Of a stretch of DNA of 64,000 bases, positions 35,974 through 42,012 are shown in pieces. Location of the stretch: NCBI GenBank assembly GCA_019187225.1, contig JABAQQ010000014.1, forward strand, positions 62,001 to 126,000, in the 5' to 3' direction. The DNA comes from Saprospiraceae bacterium. GTDB taxonomy: Bacteria; Bacteroidota; Bacteroidia; Chitinophagales; Saprospiraceae. The position numbers and the translations under genes are program-made. Under the pieces are notes generated by a model. The model did not search any database, was not told the origin of the DNA, and saw nothing but the letters and a program-made list of their open reading frames with translations. Position 1 is the first letter of the stretch. Each line of letters opens with the position of its first letter.

Positions 35974-36815
35974 TACACCTCATGCCGCGCCATTTCCCAT
36001 CCTACGATGGCACTTTTCCGCATTTCGCCCCAATGGTATCCGCCTAACTTTCCTGTGCTCTGAATAACCCGGTGGCAGGGGATGAGGAACCCCACCGGGT
36101 TGCTGCCCACCGCCGAGCCTACCGCGCGTACCGCTGCTGGATTGCCGATGCTTCGGGCGATCTGGCTGTACGTCGTCACGGCGCCGGGTGGGATGCGCAA
36201 AAGCGCCTCCCATACTTTCATCTGAAAATTAGTACCCTGCGCCAATACGGTGAGCCGCCGTAGATTGTTTTTTTCAGGAGAAAATATCTGTTGCGCCACT
36301 GGTTGGGTTTTCTCCGGTGCATGCTGGAGTTCGGCGAAATGCCATTTTTGTTGAAATACATCGAATTCGGTGCGCTTCCGGTCTTCATCCACAAAACTCA
36401 GAGCGCACACCCCACGGTCGGCGACGGCAATAAAACACAAGCCAAACGGCGTATTGTGGTAGCCATAATGGATATGGAGGCCCATTCCACCTTCGCGGAA
36501 TGCGCCGGGTGTCACGCCTTCGATGTTCACGAACAGGTCATACACCCGCGATTGAGCGGACAGACCCGCTTCGTCTGCTGCCGCCTGCAGATTGGGCAAT
36601 TCATAAATCCGGTCGCGCAGGAAATCGAGCGTCAGGAACTGCATGAATTTTTTGGGGCTGACACCCGCCCATTCGGTAAAAATCCGTTGAAAATGTTCCG
36701 GTGAAAGATGCACCTGGCGCGCCACTTCAGTCAGGTCGGGTTGCTGCCGGAAGTTTTTACCCAAAAAATCAATGGCTTGCGCCACACGTTCGTAATTCAG
36801 ATGTTGTTGGCCCAT
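35973..36815 (-). CDS. AraC-type regulator fused to O6-methylguanine-DNA methyltransferase (Ada-like, without the N-terminal Cys domain)
   Basis: 280 aa. The N-terminal AraC/XylS helix-turn-helix (about 10-110; VARQVHLSPEHFQRIFTEWAGVSPKKFMQFL) is followed by an Ogt domain. The suicide Cys is in IPCHRVIQ (about 248), preceded by GNPAAVRAVGSAVGSNP. It repairs O6-alkylguanine and may regulate transcription. The methyl-phosphotriester sensing domain of E. coli Ada is absent, a known short arrangement. I take the ATG at 36815; a TTG lies five codons upstream. Confidence 0.93.
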   Translation of the reverse strand: MGQQHLNYERVAQAIDFLGKNFRQQPDLTEVARQVHLSPEHFQRIFTEWAGVSPKKFMQFLTLDFLRDRIYELPNLQAAADEAGLSAQSRVYDLFVNIEGVTPGAFREGGMGLHIHYGYHNTPFGLCFIAVADRGVCALSFVDEDRKRTEFDVFQQKWHFAELQHAPEKTQPVAQQIFSPEKNNLRRLTVLAQGTNFQMKVWEALLRIPPGAVTTYSQIARSIGNPAAVRAVGSAVGSNPVGFLIPCHRVIQSTGKLGGYHWGEMRKSAIVGWEMARHEV

Positions 36816-36892
36816 GACTTTTTTTGACAAAGTTGGGGCATGGGTAGTGTGTGGGCAACCCGAAAGTTGCGGAAGTTGATTGGTTCGACAGC

Positions 36893-37351
36893 TTACTTCT
36901 CCAAACTTACGTTCACGGCATTAGGCCCTTTAGGGCCCATTTCTATCTCAAAGGAGACCCGGTCATTTTCCCGAATTGGATCGTTCAGGTTGTTGATATG
37001 TACGAAGACACTGTCCTTCGATTCCGAATCTACGATAAAACCATAGCCTTTTTCATTGTTGAAAAATTTCACTTTCCCGTGACGGGTGGTTTCTTCAGGG
37101 GTGGTATACCTGGAAGATGCCCCCAGAATAATGTCTTCGACCTTGATTTCCTTTCTTTTGGAAGGATCGGGCGGCGTGGAAGTGAGGTTGCCATTCTCAT
37201 CTACATAAGAGAGCATTTCTTCAAATGTCTTGGCGCCACCTTCGAGTTTATCCGCTTTGCGCTGTTCCCGGCGCTCTTGCTTTTCCTGATTCTTCTTTTG
37301 ACGTTTTTTTTCTTTTTCCTTTTTGTTAAAGGAATCCTGTGATTTGGCCAT
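36893..37351 (-). CDS. cold-shock-domain protein with charged N-terminal extension
   Basis: 152 aa. Residues 1-40 are almost only Lys, Arg, Glu and Gln (KKEKEKKRQKKNQEKQERRE), likely helical and RNA-binding. A cold-shock domain (about 88-152) shows HGKVKFFNNEKGYGFI (RNP1) and SVFVHIN (RNP2), ending MGPKGPNAVNVSLE. It is expected to bind single-stranded RNA or DNA as a chaperone. Long-tailed CSD proteins of this kind are common in Bacteroidota. It is followed by the GAGGCTGT repeat copy. Confidence 0.92.
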   Translation of the reverse strand: MAKSQDSFNKKEKEKKRQKKNQEKQERREQRKADKLEGGAKTFEEMLSYVDENGNLTSTPPDPSKRKEIKVEDIILGASSRYTTPEETTRHGKVKFFNNEKGYGFIVDSESKDSVFVHINNLNDPIRENDRVSFEIEMGPKGPNAVNVSLEK

Positions 37352-37473
37352 ATTTTATTTTTAGCGAAAAAAGACTTGTGAAACGGCGTCCATAACGAAC
37401 ATGAATATCTGCCGCTTTGCCGCTTCAAAGATAGCGCTTAACTGTCACTTTCCGTATAAAAATATTTTGTTGT

Positions 37474-37522
37474 ATGGAGGCTGTCTCGAAAACCGGTGAT
37501 TTGTTTATATGGTGATTTGTTT
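37474..37522 (+). repeat. GAGGCTGT...GGTGATTTG repeat copy overlapping the end of the MoeZ-like gene
   Basis: The 49 bp match the right arm of the 29923-30054 element (ATGGAGGCTGTC, GGTGATTTG, TTTATAT, GGTGATTTG). The stop codon and last residues (KQITI) of the downstream MoeZ-like gene are encoded by this repeat. Confidence 0.75.
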
Positions 37523-38665
37523 GTTTTCAAATTCCAAATAGGCCAAAATGCCGCCTTTCAAATTGTACAGGTTGTCGAAGCCGAGTTTATCTTCCAGTTC
37601 GCGGATGGCTTTGGCGCTGCGGACACCCGAACGGCAATGCACCACCACCTTCACATCTTTTGCAAAACGGCCGGCATTATCGACGACAGTGGCGAGCGGG
37701 ATCAGCTCGGCGCCGATGTTGGCCGCTTCGTATTCATGCGGTTCGCGAACGTCAATTAATTGAAATTTCTCGCCGAGTGTTTGCCATTGGATAAGTTCCT
37801 GCACGGTAATTTCTTTCACAGGTCGCTCCACTACTTTCATGCCGCAAAACATCTCGTAATCAATGAGTTGTTTTATCGTCGGATTATTTCCGTTGAGGGG
37901 GTTGTCGTCGCGCCGTTTGATTTTGAAGGTGCGGGTTTCAAAATTCAGGGCATCAAAAATGAAGAAACGGCCACTCAAGGGTTCCCCTACCCCGGTGATG
38001 ACTTTGATGACTTCGCTGGCTTGCATGCTGCCGATGATGCCGGGCAGCACCCCCAACACCCCACCTTCTGCGCAACTCGGCACCAAGCCGGGCGGTGGCG
38101 GAGTGGGATACAAGTCGCGGTAATTTGGCCCTAATTCTCCATCGGCATTGCGGTAGTTGAACACCGATACCTGTCCTTCAAACTGAAAAATGGATGCATA
38201 CACATTCGGTTTTCCGAGCAATACGCACGCATCGTTCACAAGGTAGCGCGTCGGAAAATTATCCGTGCCATCGGCTACCGCATCGTAGTCCCGGATGAGA
38301 TCGAGGGCGTTCTGAGAGTTGATGAGCGTGTCATACACCTTGATCTCGATGTGTGGGTTCAAGGCTTCGAGGCGACGACGGGCGGCTTCTACTTTGGGCT
38401 GGCCGACCGATTCCACGCCAAACAATATCTGGCGTTGCAGATTGCTGTCGTCAACCCGGTCGAAGTCCACGATACCGATGGTGCCCACACCTGCAGCCGC
38501 GAGGTAGAGCAGCACCGGGCTGCCGAGTCCGCCCGAACCAATGACCAGCACTTTGGCCGCTTTCAGTTTTTGCTGCGCTTCGAGGCCGAATTCCGGGATG
38601 ATGATGTGCCGGTTGTAACGAGCCAACTCCACTTTTGAAAATTGAATATCTTGATGAGACGGCAT
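37505..38665 (-). CDS. MoeZ-like protein: ThiF/MoeB E1 domain plus C-terminal rhodanese
   Basis: 386 aa. The N-terminal E1-like domain has the adenylation loop IGSGGLGSPV (43-51), FDRVDDSNLQRQ, DGTDNFPTRYLVND and PSCAEGGVLGVLPG. The C-terminal rhodanese domain (about 280-380) starts FQLIDVREPHEYE and has the active Cys in HCRSGVRS. Such proteins adenylate the C-terminal Gly-Gly of small sulfur carriers and then thiocarboxylate them. Here it is the last gene of a minus-strand cluster with a CysO-like carrier, a JAMM protease and a CysM-like synthase. This is the gene set of the mycobacterial MoeZ-CysO-CysM-Mec route. The last residues come from an intergenic repeat. Confidence 0.93.
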   Translation of the reverse strand: MPSHQDIQFSKVELARYNRHIIIPEFGLEAQQKLKAAKVLVIGSGGLGSPVLLYLAAAGVGTIGIVDFDRVDDSNLQRQILFGVESVGQPKVEAARRRLEALNPHIEIKVYDTLINSQNALDLIRDYDAVADGTDNFPTRYLVNDACVLLGKPNVYASIFQFEGQVSVFNYRNADGELGPNYRDLYPTPPPPGLVPSCAEGGVLGVLPGIIGSMQASEVIKVITGVGEPLSGRFFIFDALNFETRTFKIKRRDDNPLNGNNPTIKQLIDYEMFCGMKVVERPVKEITVQELIQWQTLGEKFQLIDVREPHEYEAANIGAELIPLATVVDNAGRFAKDVKVVVHCRSGVRSAKAIRELEDKLGFDNLYNLKGGILAYLEFENKQITI

Positions 38666-38705
38666 TGTATTTTGCTTTTAATTTGTTGAAATTGATACGA
38701 TGTGT

Positions 38706-38840
38706 CCCACCGATTTATCGGTGGGCGTAATGATGGTACCCCACCGATAAATCGGTGGGCTGAACGTCAAGTCCGAAGGACTTTTTCTACCTCAACCCAC
38801 CGATTTATCGGTGGGGCACATCAGTGGTACCCATCGGTGG
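38706..38840. repeat. array of CCCACCGATTTATCGGTGGG palindromes
   Basis: Three 20-bp perfect palindromes are at 38706-38725, 38740-38759 (central AAA instead of TTT) and 38796-38815. A half-copy CATCGGTGG is at 38832-38840. Between the second and third is a mini-terminator, AAGTCC-GAA-GGACTTTTT (38769-38786). The half-copy encodes the last residues of the CysO-like protein. REP-like element; no nearby transposase. Confidence 0.85.
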
Positions 38841-39111
38841 ATCCTCCCGCAATTGCAGGAACAATGCTGACGACTGTGTTATCGTGCAGCGGTGTTTTTC
38901 CCGCCTGCAAATCGCGGATGTCGTCTTCGCCGATGAAGATATTGAGAAAGGTACGGATATGCCCGCCCTCGTCGAACAGGTGTTTTTTCAGGTCGGGATA
39001 ATTCGCCGATAGATCGAGCAGCGCTTCTTCGACCGTGCCGGCCGCAATGTCCAGTTTGGCCGTGTTGTTGGTAAATTTACGCAAAGGCGTGGGAATGATG
39101 ACAGTTGCCAT
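38821..39111 (-). CDS. CysO/MoaD/ThiS-like sulfur carrier with extended C-terminus
   Basis: 96 aa. Ubiquitin-like fold: VIIPTPLRKFTNN at the start, GTVEEALLDLSANYP in the helix, FLNIFIGEDDIRDL, then VVSIVPAIAGG at 81-90. The pattern (IPTPLR, NIFxxxEDIR, xIVPAxAGG) is that of CysO, which delivers sulfur as a C-terminal Gly-Gly thiocarboxylate. Unlike CysO the protein does not end at GG: six more residues, STDGYH, are encoded by the edge of the palindromic repeat. They would have to be removed before activation. The JAMM protease encoded just upstream is a natural candidate, as QbsD trims QbsE. Its place between the JAMM and MoeZ-like genes supports the role. Confidence 0.9.
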   Translation of the reverse strand: MATVIIPTPLRKFTNNTAKLDIAAGTVEEALLDLSANYPDLKKHLFDEGGHIRTFLNIFIGEDDIRDLQAGKTPLHDNTVVSIVPAIAGGSTDGYH

Positions 39112-39137
39112 GTTTTGAATTTTAAGCGAATGAAATG

Positions 39138-39219
39138 AGACTTTGGACTTTTTGACATTGGACGTTTGACATCAGGCAGGGACAAGCCCGAAGTCCAATG
39201 TCTTTTGTCTGATGTCAAA
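39138..39219 (+). repeat. heptanucleotide repeat pair, TGACATT/GGACTTT family
   Basis: Left arm 39138-39177 reads as 7-bp steps (GACTTTG, GACTTTT, TGACATT, GGACGTT, TGACATC). Right arm 39186-39219 is its approximate reverse complement. The right arm is coding for the last residues of the JAMM protein. Confidence 0.65.
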
Positions 39220-39633
39220 AATGATGGTTTCTTCTTCAAATTGTTGTTCTTCGTTCAGCCGCCAGGACCGCAGATGGTCAAATTTTCCATCTATCACGGA
39301 AACAATGATATAGGAGAAAAACGGTTGTGCCGCTACCCGGTCGTGCTCCGACGGGATGGCGGGATGGTTCGGATGCGAGTGATAAACTGCCAGGAGTGCC
39401 AACCCTTTTTCGTCGGCGTAGCGCTCCGCCTTCAGGTAGTCTTTGGGGGCGATCTCAAAGCGGCGGCGTTTGTCGCCTTCCTTCGAGTTGTTAACGATGA
39501 GGATATCCGTCAGAATGCGTTCGTCGCCTGTTTCTTTCCCCAGCATAAAGCCGCAGCATTCGTCGGGAAAAGCCTGTAAGGCGTCGCCCAGCATTAATCT
39601 TTCGATGTTCGGTTCGATTTGAATCATTGCCAT
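39172..39633 (-). CDS. JAMM (Mov34/MPN) metalloprotease, Mec-like
   Basis: 153 aa. Zinc site complete: Glu25 in PDECCGF and the JAMM motif HSHPNHPAIPSEHD (His85, His87, Ser95, Asp98). In mycobacteria Mec releases cysteine from the CysO-cysteine adduct; related JAMM enzymes trim sulfur-carrier C-termini. This gene lies between the CysM-like synthase and the CysO-like carrier, which supports the same role. The C-terminus (FDIRQKTLDFGLVPA) is encoded by a heptanucleotide repeat arm and has no counterpart in the family, so it is probably a tail gained by repeat insertion. Start ATG at 39633; a second ATG lies two codons later. Confidence 0.92.
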   Translation of the reverse strand: MAMIQIEPNIERLMLGDALQAFPDECCGFMLGKETGDERILTDILIVNNSKEGDKRRRFEIAPKDYLKAERYADEKGLALLAVYHSHPNHPAIPSEHDRVAAQPFFSYIIVSVIDGKFDHLRSWRLNEEQQFEEETIIFDIRQKTLDFGLVPA

Positions 39634-39672
39634 TTACGTCATTAATGTCATTAAAAGGTTATTGGGAGGTCA

Positions 39673-40614
39673 TTATTTGAAAAGACGTTTCATGATTTCG
39701 CCATATTTGTCGGCGTTGTCAGGTAAAACTGTGACGACCGTACCGGCGTCTGATTTTTCGGCGACTTTGATGGCGCCGGCCAGGTTCGCTGCCGATGAAG
39801 GACTGAGCAGCAAACCCTCGTGTTGTTTGGCAGATTGGATGATCTCGTAGGCTTCGGCAGTATCAATTTCGAGAAATTCATCAGCCAAAGACGGATCGAA
39901 AATGCCAGGCACTACCGCTGTTTCCAGGTGTTTCCAACCTTCCAGGCCATGCAAGGCGGAGTCGGGTTGTAGTGCCACCAGGCGGATATCCGGATTAAAC
40001 TCCTTCAATCGCCGTCCTGTGCCGACAAAAGTACCAGTGGTGCCAAGTCCCGCCACAAAATGGGTTACACCGGGAAAATCTTCAAAGATTTCCACGGCGG
40101 TGTTGTGGTAATGCGCCTTCCAGTTGTAGTCATTTTTGTATTGGTCGGCATAGAAATAAAGATCCGGCCGGGATGTCGCCAGCTCCCTGGCGACATCCTG
40201 AGCGCCATCGGTGCCTTCAAATCTGGAAGTAAAAATGATCTCGGCGCCCAGCGTCTGTAAAATGGTCTTGCGTTCCGGCGAAGCATTTTCAGGCAGGCAC
40301 AGCACCACCCGCAACCCCAGTTCTTTGGCGATGGCTGCGTACGCGATGCCGGTGTTGCCACTCGTGGCATCTAAAAGGATTTTACCCCGGTGCAGGTCTC
40401 CCTTTTCCACCGCGCCACGGATGATGTTGAAAGCCGCCCTTGCTTTTACGCTGCCAGAAAGTTGTTCCCACTCTTTTTTGGCATAAATCCGAACGCCTTT
40501 CCTGGAAAACAAGTTACTGACCCGATGAACGGGCGTGTTGCCTATGCGCTGGCTTACCTGCCGTAACCGGGAAAGCAGGTCAATGTCGCTCTGAATTAAA
40601 TGTTCGATGTACAT
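39673..40614 (-). CDS. cysM: CysM-like cysteine synthase (PLP, fold type II)
   Basis: 313 aa. PLP Lys57 in SGSVKARAAF, the phosphate/substrate loop LDATSGNTGIAYA and the glycine loop VAGLGTTGTFVGTGRRLKEF, which is characteristic of CysM. In the mycobacterial system CysM uses O-phosphoserine and the CysO thiocarboxylate; cofactor partners next to this gene (JAMM, CysO-like, MoeZ-like) suggest the same chemistry, although O-acetylserine and sulfide cannot be excluded. The open frame continues to 40719 through a repeat; the ATG at 40614 begins the conserved part. Upstream are a heptanucleotide repeat, an intrinsic terminator and a leader ORF with seven Cys codons, so control by cysteine supply is likely. 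Confidence 0.93.
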   Translation of the reverse strand: MYIEHLIQSDIDLLSRLRQVSQRIGNTPVHRVSNLFSRKGVRIYAKKEWEQLSGSVKARAAFNIIRGAVEKGDLHRGKILLDATSGNTGIAYAAIAKELGLRVVLCLPENASPERKTILQTLGAEIIFTSRFEGTDGAQDVARELATSRPDLYFYADQYKNDYNWKAHYHNTAVEIFEDFPGVTHFVAGLGTTGTFVGTGRRLKEFNPDIRLVALQPDSALHGLEGWKHLETAVVPGIFDPSLADEFLEIDTAEAYEIIQSAKQHEGLLLSPSSAANLAGAIKVAEKSDAGTVVTVLPDNADKYGEIMKRLFK

Positions 40615-40626
40615 AGTGCCTTTTTT

Positions 40627-40716
40627 TGGATGTCGGATTATCAGATGTTGGACATTGGACAAAAAACGAGGAAGTTCAGAATCCATCGTCGAACGTCTGA
40701 TAGTCCAACATCCAGA
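40627..40716 (+). repeat. heptanucleotide repeat pair, TTGGACA/TGGATGT family
   Basis: Left arm 40627-40660 (TGGATGT, CGGATTA, TCAGATG, TTGGACA, TTGGAC) and an inverted right arm at 40695-40716 (GTCTGATAGTCCAACATCCAG). It lies in the mRNA leader between the attenuator hairpin and the cysM start codon. Confidence 0.65.
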
Positions 40717-40754
40717 CAAACAAAAAGCCCTGCGGCGCGATACCGAAGGGCTTT
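40717..40754 (-). terminator. intrinsic terminator/attenuator before cysM
   Basis: On the minus strand AAAGCCCT (40754-40747) pairs with AGGGCTTT (40731-40724), followed by TTTTTGTTTG. The 5' side CTTCGGT plus AGCC can instead pair with ACCGAAG-C-GGCT (40830-40819) in the upstream Cys leader ORF, 11 bp with one bulge. That would prevent the terminator from forming. Confidence 0.8.
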
Positions 40755-40782
40755 AGTGTGCAATTCACTTTTTGAACACGGG

Positions 40783-40893
40783 TCATGTTTGTTCTCCCAT
40801 CAGCCAAAAAGTCATCGCAGCCGCTTCGGTGTTCCGGGACGGACAGCAACAACAGCAACAACAAGTGGCCGATATGATAGAATGTATGCTCAT
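40783..40893 (-). CDS. cysteine leader peptide (seven consecutive Cys codons)
   Basis: 36-codon ORF, too short for normal gene calling: ATG at 40893, seven adjacent Cys codons (TGT TGT TGC TGT TGT TGC TGT, 40863-40843), TGA at 40785-40783. The peptide runs MSIHSIISAT, then seven Cys, then PSRNTEAAAMTFW. A near-consensus box CAACTTTG (40904-40897) ends 3 bases before the ATG, so the mRNA may be leaderless. It also begins only 28 bp after the peroxiredoxin stop codon. Bases 40830-40819, just past the Cys run, are complementary to the 5' arm of the terminator at 40754-40717. Polycysteine leader ORFs acting as cysteine-responsive attenuators are known in mycobacteria; the transcription-attenuation mechanism here is inference. 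Confidence 0.85.
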   Translation of the reverse strand: MSIHSIISATCCCCCCCPSRNTEAAAMTFWLMGEQT

Positions 40894-40921
40894 GTTCAAA
40901 GTTGATGAAGGTTGATAAGGG

Positions 40922-41563
40922 TTAATCTTGCACATCAGGTTGTGGGGTATACCGCAAATACGGTTTCACGACCTTGACCCCTTTCGGGAATTTTTTGATG
41001 GCATCTTCGGTCGAAACAGCCGGCACCACGATCACATCTTCTCCGCGGTTCCAGTCGGCGGGTGTGGCAACGCTGTAATTCGCCGTTAGTTGCAGGGAAT
41101 CGAGCACGCGCAGCACCTCATGGAAATTGCGTCCCGTCGAAGCCGGATAGGTGATGGTGAGTTTCACTTTTTTGTCCGGCCCGATGATAAACAGCGAACG
41201 CACAGTAAAGTTTTCGGAGGAATTGGGATGGATCATGCCGTACAGGTCGGCCACTTTGCGCTCAGGGTCGGCAATAATCGGAAAATTGACCGTCGTGTGC
41301 TGGGTTTCGTTGATGTCCTTTACCCAGCCTTCGTGTTTGTCGAGCGGATCTACGCTGACTGCCAGCACTTTGGTGTTGCGGCGGCGGAATTCTTCCTGCA
41401 ATTGCGCGGTTTTGCCCAATTCTGTAGTGCAAACGGGCGTATAATCGGCAGGATGCGAGAACAGAATACCCCAACCGTCGCCGAGATATTCGTAAAAGTC
41501 AATCTCGCCGGCAGTGGTTTGGGCTTTGAAATTGGGGGCGATGTCGCCAAGACGTAAACTCAT
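40922..41563 (-). CDS. 1-Cys peroxiredoxin (Prx6-like)
   Basis: 213 aa. The peroxidatic Cys45 lies in HPADYTPVCTTELG (PxxxTxxC), and the long C-terminal domain (about 150-213) with YPASTGRNFHEVLRVLDSLQL is that of Prx6-type enzymes. The PADWNRGEDVIV segment and the end (KKFPKGVKVVKPYLRYT) are also Prx6-typical. It reduces peroxides using thiols. No second catalytic Cys is seen. Upstream is a leader ORF with five Cys codons and a strong terminator, so expression probably responds to cysteine supply. Downstream is the second Cys leader and the cysM cluster, with no terminator visible between prx and that leader. Confidence 0.94.
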   Translation of the reverse strand: MSLRLGDIAPNFKAQTTAGEIDFYEYLGDGWGILFSHPADYTPVCTTELGKTAQLQEEFRRRNTKVLAVSVDPLDKHEGWVKDINETQHTTVNFPIIADPERKVADLYGMIHPNSSENFTVRSLFIIGPDKKVKLTITYPASTGRNFHEVLRVLDSLQLTANYSVATPADWNRGEDVIVVPAVSTEDAIKKFPKGVKVVKPYLRYTPQPDVQD

Positions 41564-41590
41564 AATTGTTTAATGCATTTAGTTATGGTG

Positions 41591-41636
41591 AAAAAAACAA
41601 ACAGCCCCCCGGTTTGTCAGGTACCGGAGGGCTGTT
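41591..41636 (-). terminator. intrinsic terminator/attenuator before the peroxiredoxin gene
   Basis: Minus-strand AACAGCCCTCCGGT (41636-41623) pairs with ACCGGGGGGCTGTT (41613-41600), 14 bp with one G-T pair, and is followed by TGTTTTTTT. It ends 28 bp before the ATG of the peroxiredoxin gene. CTCCGGT in the 5' arm can alternatively pair with ACCGGAG (41706-41700) in the Cys leader ORF. Confidence 0.88.
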
Positions 41637-41679
41637 TGCGAAGGAGACTTGTCAGAAAATTTAACTGTGCGTATTTCAC

Positions 41680-41763
41680 TTAACAAGCAGTCGGCATTGC
41701 TCCGGTGGTATGGCCACAACAGCAACAACAATCGTAGAAAAGTTGAAACGCATTAAAATTCAT
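41680..41763 (-). CDS. cysteine leader peptide (five consecutive Cys codons)
   Basis: 27-codon ORF plus TAA: ATG at 41763, peptide MNFNAFQLFYD, five Cys (TGT TGT TGC TGT TGT, 41730-41716), then GHTTGAMPTAC. The sequence ACCGGAG (41706-41700), 10 nt past the Cys run, complements the 5' arm of the following terminator. A ribosome stalled on the Cys codons could thus favour read-through. A perfect TAnnTTTG box (TAGATTTG) ends 4 bases before the ATG, so translation is probably leaderless. It is the first element of the prx-cysM sulfur locus. Confidence 0.87.
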   Translation of the reverse strand: MNFNAFQLFYDCCCCCGHTTGAMPTAC

Positions 41764-41767
41764 GGCG

Positions 41768-41775
41768 CAAATCTA
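41768..41775 (-). promoter_or_regulatory. TAGATTTG promoter box for the Cys-leader/peroxiredoxin unit
   Basis: Perfect TAnnTTTG on the minus strand (41775-41768), with a TTG 21 bp upstream. The distance to the leader ATG (four bases) predicts a transcript beginning at or very close to the ATG. Confidence 0.7.
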
Positions 41776-42012
41776 CGGGCGGCTTTTTCAGAAAAACAAC
41801 ACCCGACAGGTTAAATTTTTGTGACATTTCCCCATGCTACACTCTCTGACAGCGCGATAACGGAATTATCTAAAGTTTTAAAGACGATGGCGAGTTATTT
41901 AAAAAGCAAACCATACGATAGCAGAATTTTATTTCAAATCGAAGGGTGCATTTTTTTGCCGTTATTTTACAAAAATATCCCTTCAACCCAGTCTATCATG
42001 GCGCCGTCCCCC

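Noticed and set aside
40676-40864. 62-codon minus-strand frame beginning MLLLLLLS
   Set aside because: It is another frame of the polycysteine leader. It has no ATG, runs through the terminator hairpin and into the repeat, and lacks a promoter at the right distance. The Cys frame starts with an ATG next to a promoter box and ends before the terminator.
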